A DNA stretch of 64,000 nt from assembly GCF_900114475.1 (NCBI RefSeq), contig NZ_FOTE01000003.1, positions 536,667-600,666 of the forward strand, in the 5' to 3' direction. This document shows, in pieces, positions 35,323-44,209 of the stretch; position 1 is the first letter of the stretch; each line of letters starts with the position of its first letter. The notes beneath the pieces were generated by a model. The model did no database searches, was not told the origin of the DNA, and saw only the letters and a program-made list of their open reading frames with translations. The translations under genes and the position numbers were made by a program. Source of the stretch: Paenibacillus sp. 1_12 (GTDB lineage Bacteria; Bacillota; Bacilli; Paenibacillales; NBRC-103111).

Positions 35323-35772
35323 ATGATGCTAAGAAAACTAAGAACATTGTGTTCTTTAGATATAAAAACGTTGTGCTTGCTATTGGAAGCCTTCATCTAT
35401 TTAGGATGGGCGCGTGTTCTTATCTTATTGCCGTTCTCAAAGATCGCTCCATCTCTGGGCCAGAGCATGCAGGAGACCTCCTTCTCATTGAATGGTGATT
35501 GCTTGGTTGTATCAAAAGACTTACAACGTGCTATTCAAATCATGAGCAGACATACCATATGGGAGAGCAAATGTTTAGTCAGGGCGATTGCCGGATTGAA
35601 AATGTTGGAGAGACGTAGAATTGAAAGCACCCTATATCTGGCTATAGGTAAGGACGAAACAGGAAAAATGATTGCACATGCTTGGCTGCGGTGCGGTTCC
35701 TGTTATATTACAGGCTCAGAAGGTATGGAGAGATTCACAGTTGTTGGCAAATTCGCTAAGACAATTATCTAG
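35323..35772 (+). CDS. Lasso B2 protein: transglutaminase-like leader peptidase
   Basis: 149 residues. The catalytic Cys84 (WESKCLVRAIAGLKML) and His119 (AHAWLRCGSCYITG) of the lasso B family are present. The usual third residue after the His loop is not obvious, as in several family members. The enzyme removes the leader after the residue following Thr20, giving the free Ala1 amine for ring closure. It begins one base after B1 ends. Confidence 0.88.
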   Translation: MMLRKLRTLCSLDIKTLCLLLEAFIYLGWARVLILLPFSKIAPSLGQSMQETSFSLNGDCLVVSKDLQRAIQIMSRHTIWESKCLVRAIAGLKMLERRRIESTLYLAIGKDETGKMIAHAWLRCGSCYITGSEGMERFTVVGKFAKTII

Positions 35773-35789
35773 CACTGAAGGAGATATCA

Positions 35790-36986
35790 ATGGGTAATAA
35801 AGAGCGTCTCCATTGGGGCAGTCTTTCCAAAGAGTTAAGATTGTTGCTGTTTATGATGGGTCCCGAACAGAAGGATGCTAACCATCAAAATGATATGGAG
35901 CTGTTTCAAAATATTGATTGGGAGCATTTCCTTAATTTAGTAAGTCATCACCGATTATTTTCACTTGTATACAAAAAAATAAGAACTCTCGATAAGCAAT
36001 CGTTTCCCACGCAGGTTGTACAGACATTACAACAAGAGTATAAGCTTAACACTTATGAGATGCTGCACTTAAGTGGGGAGATGGAGCGTTTATGCAGGCA
36101 GCTTAGTGAAGCATTGATTGATTGCTTATTTTTGAAAGGCCCTATTCTCGCAACAGAGCTATATGGGGATCTATCCCTGCGTTCCTCCTGTGATCTAGAT
36201 ATACTTGTACATCTCAAGGATCTGGATCGAGCTGAGCAGCTGTTGCTAAACCAGGGGTATGTTAAAGACGATTATTTCTCTACAAAAATGAATGATTGGA
36301 AATGGAGACATCACCATATCACTTTCATACATCCTCATAGAGGGATTAAAGTTGAGGTGCATTGGAGGCTAAATCCAGGTCCTTCCATAGAGCCTTGCTT
36401 CGAACAGCTGTGGGAGCGGAAGCGAGCGAAGGCCATTAAAAATGGTACTTTATATTTTTTAGGCAAAGAGGATCTGTTCCTGTTTCTGACTTCACATGGA
36501 GCTCGTCACGGCTGGTCGCGACTGCGCTGGCTTGTGGATATAGATCGACTATCCAAACAAAGTTTGGATTGGAATCACTTAAACGGTCTTCTTCGAAAAT
36601 TTGAAGTTTCTCATGTCGCCGGGCAAGCTCTTATTTTATGCACGGAGCTATTACATACACCTCTTACATCGAGTATGCTCCCGCTCACGGAGAATAGACA
36701 GGCAAAGAGGCTAGCCGTAGATGCGTTGTTCTATCTAAGACAGATGGTCAATCTGCATACTGATCCTTTACCGGATGATGTGGCTAAATTTCATAAGCTT
36801 CATTTATTTGCATTAAGGGGGATTCGCTCTAAGCTTCTATTTATTATCAGCTTTCTTTACCCTTATCCTATCGATGCCGAAACCTTACCTCTGCCCAAGG
36901 GAATCCAATTCCTTTATTTCCCTTTACGGCCATTGTTATGGCTTTGGAGGACTACAAGGAAATATGCTACATCCGGGAGGATTTAG
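35790..36986 (+). CDS. Nucleotidyltransferase-family protein of the lasso cluster
   Basis: 398 residues of the uncharacterised NTP_transf_5 type. LKGP (115-118) and YGDLSLRSSCDLDILV (125-140) form the nucleotidyltransferase core with two metal-binding Asp, and HWRL follows about 60 residues later. Such genes recur in Paenibacillus-type lasso clusters with a kinase (from memory of published cluster surveys), but no product modification is established for them. It could nucleotidylate the phosphorylated peptide or act in immunity. It begins 17 bases after B2 and ends one base before the exporter gene. Confidence 0.8.
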   Translation: MGNKERLHWGSLSKELRLLLFMMGPEQKDANHQNDMELFQNIDWEHFLNLVSHHRLFSLVYKKIRTLDKQSFPTQVVQTLQQEYKLNTYEMLHLSGEMERLCRQLSEALIDCLFLKGPILATELYGDLSLRSSCDLDILVHLKDLDRAEQLLLNQGYVKDDYFSTKMNDWKWRHHHITFIHPHRGIKVEVHWRLNPGPSIEPCFEQLWERKRAKAIKNGTLYFLGKEDLFLFLTSHGARHGWSRLRWLVDIDRLSKQSLDWNHLNGLLRKFEVSHVAGQALILCTELLHTPLTSSMLPLTENRQAKRLAVDALFYLRQMVNLHTDPLPDDVAKFHKLHLFALRGIRSKLLFIISFLYPYPIDAETLPLPKGIQFLYFPLRPLLWLWRTTRKYATSGRI

Positions 36987-36987
36987 A

Positions 36988-38787
36988 GTGAAGCAGATCA
37001 TATATTTTACGAAACAACTATATGCGTTTACAGGGAAGCTGCTCTATATCAATTTAATTGGAATGGTACTCATAAGCTTCATGGATGGGATAGGGATTAT
37101 CCTTCTAATACCATTGATCAGTGTGAGTGGAATTCTGGATGTTAACACATCAACATCACCCGTTGAGGGTGTGTTTCAATTTCTGCAGCAGCTTCCTGCA
37201 GCAGCTAGCTTGCCAATAATATTAGGCATTTATTTAGTGTTAGTTCTTGGCCAGTCTTTCTTGCAGAGGAATCTGACCATTCAAGATGCCAAGATTCATA
37301 CCCGGTTTATTAACCATTTGAGGTTACAAACTTATCGTGCCATACTTCAAGCCAACTGGAGCTTTTTTGTTAAAAAAAGAAAGTCAGATCTTGTCCATTC
37401 CTTAACTGGGGAGCTCGGACAGGTTACTGGAGGAATTCAATTATTTTTGCAGCTGCTTAGTTCGATTACATTCACATCCATCCAACTTGCAATTGCTTTT
37501 TGGTTGTCTGCCAAGGTAACAAGTTTTGTGCTGATTTGCGGGTTCCTTCTACTGCTATGCTCCAGAAAATTTATTTATAGGTCAAAGGCGCTTGGGGGAC
37601 AACTGCAAGAGATGGCGAAGAGCTATCTTGCTGGAATCACGGATCATTTTAATGGTATTAAGGATATTAAAAGCAACAGGCTGGAAGCCCCACGATATGA
37701 GTGGCTTCGTACCTGGTCCGCTCAAATCGAGAAAGAACGTATCAAGCAAGTCAAACTAGCAACACATTCACAGCTATTATATAAAATTTCATCAGCGGTG
37801 CTCATCACCATATTCATCTATGTTTCTATAACGTTTTTTCATTCCGAGCAAGCACAGATGGTAATGATTTTAGTTATATTCTCTCGGTTGTGGCCACGGT
37901 TTACTAGTATCCAATCCAATATGGAATCCATTGCTTCGATCCTACCTGTGTTTAAAACATTAATTGAACTGCAAGAGGAATGTAAGGAAGCAGAGGAATT
38001 AATGGATATCGAGCTGCAGCCTGACGGTAAAATAGATTTGATAAATTTGCAGCAAGGAATAACATGTAATCAAGTATATTTTCGCTATAGCTCAGAGGGA
38101 GCTTTATATGCACTACAGGATGTAAATGTAACGATCCCTTCTCTTCAAACGACGGCTATCGTAGGAAAATCAGGTGCAGGAAAAAGTACATTAATTGACA
38201 TATTAATGGGATTGACTCGACCAGAAAAGGGTCAAGTGCTTCTAGATGACACCCCGCTTACAACGGATAATTTAATGTCATTTCGTCATATGATCAGCTA
38301 TGTCGCTCAAGATCCTTTTTTATTCAATGCAAGCATAAGAGAGAATCTGCTAATGATTGCACCGAGAGCTACTGAACAGCATTTGTGGGAAGCGTTAGAA
38401 TTTGCGGCCGTGGACGATATGGTTCGCAAGCTTCCACAAGGATTAGATACCTTCATTGGGGACCGTGGAGTAAGACTCTCAGGCGGCGAGCGGCAACGGC
38501 TGGTATTAGCTCGAGCCATATTGAAGAAACCTTACATACTGGTTTTGGATGAAGCAACGAGTGCTTTAGATACTGAGAATGAAGGCAAAATTCAACAAGC
38601 GCTCGAAAAGCTTAAAGGCAAGATGACGATTATTGTAATTGCTCATCGACTGTCGACGATACGCAATGCGGATCAAGTTATTGTTTTGGAGGAAGGGAAA
38701 ATCATTCAAACCGGAAAATTCGATCAACTGGCTGAGGAAAAAGGTGGAGTGTTCGCTAGTTTGTTAGGAAATCAAATGCCGGCATAA
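36988..38787 (+). CDS. Lasso peptide ABC exporter (D protein)
   Basis: 599 residues. Six-helix transmembrane half (about 1-320) fused to an ATPase domain: Walker A GKSGAGKST, signature LSGGERQRL, Walker B ILVLDEATSALD and IAHRLST. It should form a homodimer that exports the mature lasso peptide and gives self-immunity. GTG 36988 is chosen because GGGAGG (36975-36980) lies seven bases upstream and the nucleotidyltransferase stop is immediately before; a longer start inside that gene is unlikely. It is the last gene of the lasso cluster. Confidence 0.9.
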   Translation: MKQIIYFTKQLYAFTGKLLYINLIGMVLISFMDGIGIILLIPLISVSGILDVNTSTSPVEGVFQFLQQLPAAASLPIILGIYLVLVLGQSFLQRNLTIQDAKIHTRFINHLRLQTYRAILQANWSFFVKKRKSDLVHSLTGELGQVTGGIQLFLQLLSSITFTSIQLAIAFWLSAKVTSFVLICGFLLLLCSRKFIYRSKALGGQLQEMAKSYLAGITDHFNGIKDIKSNRLEAPRYEWLRTWSAQIEKERIKQVKLATHSQLLYKISSAVLITIFIYVSITFFHSEQAQMVMILVIFSRLWPRFTSIQSNMESIASILPVFKTLIELQEECKEAEELMDIELQPDGKIDLINLQQGITCNQVYFRYSSEGALYALQDVNVTIPSLQTTAIVGKSGAGKSTLIDILMGLTRPEKGQVLLDDTPLTTDNLMSFRHMISYVAQDPFLFNASIRENLLMIAPRATEQHLWEALEFAAVDDMVRKLPQGLDTFIGDRGVRLSGGERQRLVLARAILKKPYILVLDEATSALDTENEGKIQQALEKLKGKMTIIVIAHRLSTIRNADQVIVLEEGKIIQTGKFDQLAEEKGGVFASLLGNQMPA

Positions 38788-38831
38788 ACATGAAATAACA
38801 ATATAACGAGTTCTTAGGGGGTAATCATCCA

Positions 38832-39563
38832 ATGAATATCATTCCCAAAACGATCCACTATTGTTGGTTCGGCGGAAATGAAAAGCCAGATATCGTGAAA
38901 CGATGTATGGACAGCTGGGCTCGTTACCTGTCGGAATATGAATTTGTCGAATGGAATGAAAATAATTTTGACATTAATTGCAACATGTACGTCCGAGAAG
39001 CTTATGAAGCCAAGAAATTTGCCTTCGTAAGTGATTATGCCAGGGCTCATGCCCTATATCACTTTGGCGGAATATACTTGGATACAGATGTTGAGGTATT
39101 CAAGTCGTTTAATGATTTACTGCATCATGAAACGTTCTGGGGGTTTGAGCAGGAAAACTATATAGCAACCAGTACAATTGGCGCTGCTAAGGGTAGTCAG
39201 TTATTGAAGCAGTTTGTAGATTCTTACGAGGGTATAGGTTTTAAGAAAGAGGATGGCAGTTACAATGACTTGACCAATGTTGCCATGATTACAGTAATTC
39301 TACAAAAGCTGGGGCTGCAGCTCAATGGAGACTATCAAGAAATCAAGGGCGTGGGTGCTTTTTACCCCCAGACATATTTCTCACCTTATGATTATATTAA
39401 TTGCAGAAAATTCATAACAGACAATACTTATGCGATGCATTATTTTCATAAGAGCTGGCTGCCGCCAAAAGTAAGATTAAAGAGCAGCATCAAGCACTTA
39501 GCCGCAAGAGTTATAGGTGGTGATAATATAGCGCGAATACGCAAATTAGTAACAAGAGCATAG
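38832..39563 (+). CDS. Glycosyltransferase, DXD type (GT32/Gly_transf_sug)
   Basis: 243 residues. KTIHYCWFGGNEKP at the N-terminus and YLDTDVEV (DXD, about residues 82-89) mark the OCH1/capsular GT32-like family, which uses nucleotide sugars in the cytosol. AGGGGGT precedes ATG 38832. It opens the glycan-assembly part of the locus, 44 bases after the lasso exporter, without an obvious terminator between them. Confidence 0.85.
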   Translation: MNIIPKTIHYCWFGGNEKPDIVKRCMDSWARYLSEYEFVEWNENNFDINCNMYVREAYEAKKFAFVSDYARAHALYHFGGIYLDTDVEVFKSFNDLLHHETFWGFEQENYIATSTIGAAKGSQLLKQFVDSYEGIGFKKEDGSYNDLTNVAMITVILQKLGLQLNGDYQEIKGVGAFYPQTYFSPYDYINCRKFITDNTYAMHYFHKSWLPPKVRLKSSIKHLAARVIGGDNIARIRKLVTRA

Positions 39564-39571
39564 GAGTCCAC

Positions 39572-40774
39572 ATGATGAAGAATATAATGATTGCTTCTTA
39601 TGACATGGAAGTGGGCGGTGTTGAGCGAAGTCTCATCAGCCTGCTTGAGAATTTTAATTACGATCAATATGCCGTGGATTTGATGCTCTATCGTCATCAA
39701 GGCGATTTTATAAATATGATTCCATCACGTGTACATTTACTAGAAGAGGTTTCAGCGTATACAACCTTCAGAAAGTCTATCCGTGAAATTTTCCAAGAAA
39801 AACAATATGCCATTGGGGTATCGAGAATTTTATCAAAATTGGCAGCTGTATTTCAAGGTAAAATCAAACATATAAAAGAGTCAGGTTACTACCAAATGCA
39901 ACTTATGTGGAGATATGCGCTGCCTTTTTTGCCTAAAGTGGAGAAAGAATATGATATTGCTATTAGTTACTTATGGCCTCACGATTTCATAGCAAAGAAG
40001 GTTAAGGCACGAACGAAAATTGCATGGATACACACAGATTACTCAACCGTGGATACCCATGTTGAAATGGACCTTAACCTGTGGAATCAATTTGATCACA
40101 TCATTGCAGTTTCAGAGGCGTGTAGAGAAGCTTTTCTAACTAAATACCGTTCTCTGGAACACAAAGTCAAGGTTATCGAAAACATCACCTCTCCTCTATT
40201 TGTTAGGAATATGGCCAATAACGAAGTTAATGACTCTATTGCATCTGATTCTCGGTTCAAGCTTGTCACAGTCGCACGATTGTCGAGCGCAAAAGGGATT
40301 GACCTAGCGATTGGTGCACTGAAGCTGCTTCAGGATAGGGGCTATGGGGATCAGGTCGTATGGTATGTTGTTGGGTACGGTGGGGACGAGGTTATGCTTA
40401 GGGAGCTAATTAAGAGTAACAACCTGACAAGCAGTTTTATCTTGTTAGGGAAAAAAATCAATCCTTATCCATATATAAAAGATTGTGATTTATTTGTTTT
40501 ACCTTCGCGCTATGAAGGAAAGGCAGTGACCGTAACAGAAGCAAAAATCCTCGGCAAGCCGATCCTAATTACCAACTATTCTACGGCTCCCAGCCAGATT
40601 AATGATGGGGTAGACGGGGTTATCTGTGAATTGAGTGAAGCGGGGATAGCGGCTGGGATTGAAAAGTTAATGAAGAACGCTGAGTTAAGAAGAGACTTAA
40701 CAAATTATTTAGAAGAGCAGGACCACAGTAATAATGATGAAATAGACAAGCTTTATCGATTGATGGGTGCTTAA
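39572..40774 (+). CDS. GT4 glycosyltransferase, paralogue 1 of 3
   Basis: 400 residues. GT-B fold: Gly-rich N-terminal loop MEVGGVERSLISLLE, middle VTVARLSSAKGIDLAIGAL and the nucleotide-sugar EX7E region PSRYEGKAVTVTEAKILGKP. It shares the whole plan, including the unusual AWIHTDYS segment and DHIIAVSEACREAF, with the genes at 42998 and 44210. It begins eight bases after the previous gene. Sugar specificity is unknown. Confidence 0.88.
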   Translation: MMKNIMIASYDMEVGGVERSLISLLENFNYDQYAVDLMLYRHQGDFINMIPSRVHLLEEVSAYTTFRKSIREIFQEKQYAIGVSRILSKLAAVFQGKIKHIKESGYYQMQLMWRYALPFLPKVEKEYDIAISYLWPHDFIAKKVKARTKIAWIHTDYSTVDTHVEMDLNLWNQFDHIIAVSEACREAFLTKYRSLEHKVKVIENITSPLFVRNMANNEVNDSIASDSRFKLVTVARLSSAKGIDLAIGALKLLQDRGYGDQVVWYVVGYGGDEVMLRELIKSNNLTSSFILLGKKINPYPYIKDCDLFVLPSRYEGKAVTVTEAKILGKPILITNYSTAPSQINDGVDGVICELSEAGIAAGIEKLMKNAELRRDLTNYLEEQDHSNNDEIDKLYRLMGA

Positions 40775-40777
40775 GTT

Positions 40778-41809
40778 ATGGAAATCAAAGTTAGTGTTAT
40801 CATTCCTGTTTATAATGCGGAACGTTACTTGGTAACTTGTATCGAATCTCTTTTAAATCAAACGATTCGAGAATGTGAGTTTATCTTTGTCAACGACGGC
40901 TCAAAGGACAAATGCATGGAAATAATTGAGCGGTATCAACAAATTGATGATCGCATCAAGCTGATTAATCAAACAAACCAAGGGGTCAGCATTGCGAGAA
41001 ATAATGGATTAAAAGCTGCTGTAGGTGAATACATCGGGTTTGTCGATGCGGATGATTATATCAAAGAAGAAATGTTTGAGGTGCTTTACACTGCTGCCAA
41101 ACAAGGCAATTGCGATGTGGTAATTTCGAATTATGAGAGCGAAATGAATGATCACTTGGTCGTTACACGGTATCCATTTCCAACCGATTCCATTTTAAGA
41201 AGCAGTTATATCGAAGAAGAGCTGCTCACCTATTTTCTAAAGAAAGAAGATTTAAATACGGTTTGCAGCAAGCTTTATAAGCATGAGACGATCCGTACAT
41301 TTAAGGTTGAATTTCCCGGACATGTTGCATTAGGAGAAGATGGTATGTTTAACCTGAGGGTTTTCAGACATGCAGCAGCCATTCAATATATGGATTACAC
41401 TGGCTATCATTACCGTGAGGTCGCGGGCAGTGCCACTAGAAATATCAGTGAGAAGGATTATTTTCAGAGAGCATTGGAAGTGTATAAACAGGACTTAACT
41501 GATGTGATTGGCGAGAATTTGGATAAGGTCAAGGTAGAGCAATTAAAATCCATCAAATTAATTCATAGCGTAATGTCTTATATCCATATTTATTTTACTC
41601 CGTCTCCAGAGATGGTATTCGGCAGAAGATATGCCATTGTCAAGAAAATGATAGGTAATACACATGTCCAACAAACACTCCCTATATTTTATGATGAAAT
41701 GTACAGCTCATTAGGCCGATTTGACAAATGTATGGTGAAATTGATGCAGCGTAGGTCTACGTTAGGTTTGTACTTTCTAACAGCTTATAGCAGATTAAGG
41801 AACAAATAA
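40778..41809 (+). CDS. GT2 glycosyltransferase
   Basis: 343 residues. GT-A fold with VSVIIPVYNAERYLVTCIES, the DGSKD loop and the DXD-like FVDADDYI (about residues 87-94). The C-terminal part is helical, as in EpsE/EpsJ-type enzymes. It begins three bases after the upstream GT4 gene. Confidence 0.88.
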   Translation: MEIKVSVIIPVYNAERYLVTCIESLLNQTIRECEFIFVNDGSKDKCMEIIERYQQIDDRIKLINQTNQGVSIARNNGLKAAVGEYIGFVDADDYIKEEMFEVLYTAAKQGNCDVVISNYESEMNDHLVVTRYPFPTDSILRSSYIEEELLTYFLKKEDLNTVCSKLYKHETIRTFKVEFPGHVALGEDGMFNLRVFRHAAAIQYMDYTGYHYREVAGSATRNISEKDYFQRALEVYKQDLTDVIGENLDKVKVEQLKSIKLIHSVMSYIHIYFTPSPEMVFGRRYAIVKKMIGNTHVQQTLPIFYDEMYSSLGRFDKCMVKLMQRRSTLGLYFLTAYSRLRNK

Positions 41810-41826
41810 GCAAAGGGGTCTTAATA

Positions 41827-42987
41827 ATGAAAATTATGATGTATGCCCATGACGGGAGCTTAAATCGAGGCTGTGAAGCTATTGTTCGTTCATCGACTTC
41901 GATTATTAAAGAACAAATTCAGGGGGCTCGGGTGTTTTTGGCTTCGGGTAAGCCTACAACTGATAAAATTATTACAAATCTGGACGGCATTTACGATGGA
42001 TCAGCAGTGAGCATCAAGAAATATTCCTATGATTGGTTACTATCATCCGTGAAATTTAAACTTTTTAACGATGAAACGTATGCCTTTGGAAGAATACATA
42101 ATAAGATCATTAAACACATTGATAATATGGATGTATGTTTATCCATAGGTGGTGATAATTACTGCTATGGAGAACAGCCTGGCTGGTATGAGATTAACAG
42201 GCGTGTGAGGACTCAAGGAAAGAAATTGGTACTATGGGGATGCTCGATTGGTCCCGAGGATCTTTCCCCCAGGAAGTTAGAAGACTTGAAAAGCTTCGAT
42301 CTTATCCTTGCCCGTGAATCGCTTACGTATGAGCTTTTGGTTAGTTGTGGTCTTACCAATGTAAAATTGTGCGCAGATGCCGCTTTTACTATGGAAAAAG
42401 AAGAATTGCCGCTGCCAGCAGGTTGGAAGGAAGGTAAGATGATAGGTCTTAACTTCAGTCCACTTGTTTGGAAAAGAAGTCAAAACTCTCAAACAGCAAT
42501 CAGAGATCTCATTTCTCATATTTTACAGACGACAGACCTGGTTATTGCCCTTACACCTCATGTTATCGAGGCAGATAATGATGATTCTGAAATTTTGAAG
42601 AACTACTATGAAGAATTTAAGTCCACAGGAAGAGTAATCCTACTCCCTAATGATTTGAATGCTATGCAGTATAAAGGATATATTGCCAGAATGAGGTTTT
42701 TTATTGGAGCCCGAACTCATGCAACGATCGCCGCGTACTCCAATGCTGTTCCGACAATGGTGTTGGGCTATAGTGTGAAATCAAAAGGCATAGCCAGAGA
42801 TATTTTTGGCGAAGAAAAATTAGTTCTTGGTATCGAAGATATAGCAAACAGCAGCAAGCTCATCGCCAAAGCGGATGAAATGTTCCGCGAGGAAGAGGCC
42901 ATCAAAACACATTTAGAGCAAACCATCCCTCAGATCAAAAGAATGTCCTACAAAGCAGTAGAATATCTGAACGAATTAGTTCAATAG
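41827..42987 (+). CDS. Polysaccharide pyruvyl transferase
   Basis: 386 residues of the PS_pyruv_trans family: DGSLNRGCEAIVRSS at the N-terminus, SIGGDNYCY and the PEP-binding region FIGARTHATIAAYSNAVP. These enzymes add a pyruvate ketal from phosphoenolpyruvate to a sugar, giving the polymer negative charge. It lies 17 bases after the GT2 gene. Confidence 0.88.
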   Translation: MKIMMYAHDGSLNRGCEAIVRSSTSIIKEQIQGARVFLASGKPTTDKIITNLDGIYDGSAVSIKKYSYDWLLSSVKFKLFNDETYAFGRIHNKIIKHIDNMDVCLSIGGDNYCYGEQPGWYEINRRVRTQGKKLVLWGCSIGPEDLSPRKLEDLKSFDLILARESLTYELLVSCGLTNVKLCADAAFTMEKEELPLPAGWKEGKMIGLNFSPLVWKRSQNSQTAIRDLISHILQTTDLVIALTPHVIEADNDDSEILKNYYEEFKSTGRVILLPNDLNAMQYKGYIARMRFFIGARTHATIAAYSNAVPTMVLGYSVKSKGIARDIFGEEKLVLGIEDIANSSKLIAKADEMFREEEAIKTHLEQTIPQIKRMSYKAVEYLNELVQ

Positions 42988-42997
42988 ATTGGGGTAT

Positions 42998-44194
42998 ATG
43001 ATGAAGAAAGAGCTATTATTTGTGATACCAAGTTTAACCTCAGGCGGTGGAGAGAGAAGCTTAGTAAGTTTGTTAAGTAAAATTGACTACGATCTATATA
43101 ATGTTGATTTATTTTTATTAACTCACGATGGTTTATTTATGGATCTCTTGCCCAGCGAAGTGAATCTTATACCGTTATCCGAGGAATACAAGTTGTTCAC
43201 ATTACCAATAGTACATTCCATGAGAAAGCTTTTGATACAAGGCAAGCCATCATTAGCCTACAACCGGATCATGTTTTCCATGAAAAATAGATATTCGGAT
43301 AATCTCTCTAAAAGAGAACAATACAATTGGAAATTTATTTCAAAGTCGCTGGATCGGTTACCCAAAAAGTACGATGTTGCCGTTGGCTTCTTAGAAAAAA
43401 CATCGATTTATTTTTGTGTGGAAAAAGTAGATGCAGACAAAAAAATGGGCTGGGTACATACCGATTATGATAAATTGGGAATGGACACCAATATTGATAA
43501 TGAATATTTCAGTCAATTGGATCATATCATCACGGTCTCTGAAGAATGCGCCAACATCTTAATTAGGAGTTTTCCCGAGCAAAAAGAAAAGATAGCGGTT
43601 ATTTACAACATTGTATCTCCCACAATGATCAAAAAAATGGCTAATGAGACGAATCACGATCTATATCTAAAAAAAGAAGATGAGGTCATTATTCTCTCTA
43701 TAGGTCGTTTGCATAACCATAAAGGATTTGAAATGGCCGTAGAAGCTTGTAAGAAAGTAATAGATCGTGGGTACAAAATCAAATGGAATATTATTGGGGA
43801 CGGGGAAGAACGAGATAAACTGACTCAGCTCATCAAGGCGAATGAACTGCAAAACACGTTTATTTTATTAGGATTAAAGACGAATCCGTACCCATATATA
43901 AAGCAAGCGGATATTTATGCACAAACCTCAAGAGTCGAAGGGAAATCTATCGCTATTGACGAAGCCAAAATTTTAAATAAGCCTATTCTTGTAACCAATT
44001 TCAGCACGGCTAGCGACCAGATCAATGATAACGTTGACGGTCTCATTGTTGAGATGGACTCAGATGCTATCGCAAATGGAATAGAGAAGCTTATTGTTGA
44101 GAAGAGCTTAAGAGAAATGTTTATAAAAAATCTAGCTGGATTACAATTAGGGACCGAACAGGAGATTGACAAGCTTTACGATCTAATTAAATAA
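42998..44194 (+). CDS. GT4 glycosyltransferase, paralogue 2 of 3
   Basis: 398 residues from ATG 42998 (ATG 43001 and TTG 42989 are alternatives; GGGG at 42991-42994 is the only ribosome signal). SGGGERSLVSLLSKIDYDLY, GWVHTDYDKLGMD and SRVEGKSIAIDEAKILNKP match the paralogues at 39572 and 44210. GT-B enzyme with EX7E. Confidence 0.85.
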   Translation: MMKKELLFVIPSLTSGGGERSLVSLLSKIDYDLYNVDLFLLTHDGLFMDLLPSEVNLIPLSEEYKLFTLPIVHSMRKLLIQGKPSLAYNRIMFSMKNRYSDNLSKREQYNWKFISKSLDRLPKKYDVAVGFLEKTSIYFCVEKVDADKKMGWVHTDYDKLGMDTNIDNEYFSQLDHIITVSEECANILIRSFPEQKEKIAVIYNIVSPTMIKKMANETNHDLYLKKEDEVIILSIGRLHNHKGFEMAVEACKKVIDRGYKIKWNIIGDGEERDKLTQLIKANELQNTFILLGLKTNPYPYIKQADIYAQTSRVEGKSIAIDEAKILNKPILVTNFSTASDQINDNVDGLIVEMDSDAIANGIEKLIVEKSLREMFIKNLAGLQLGTEQEIDKLYDLIK

Positions 44195-44209
44195 ACTAGG
44201 TGGTTACTT

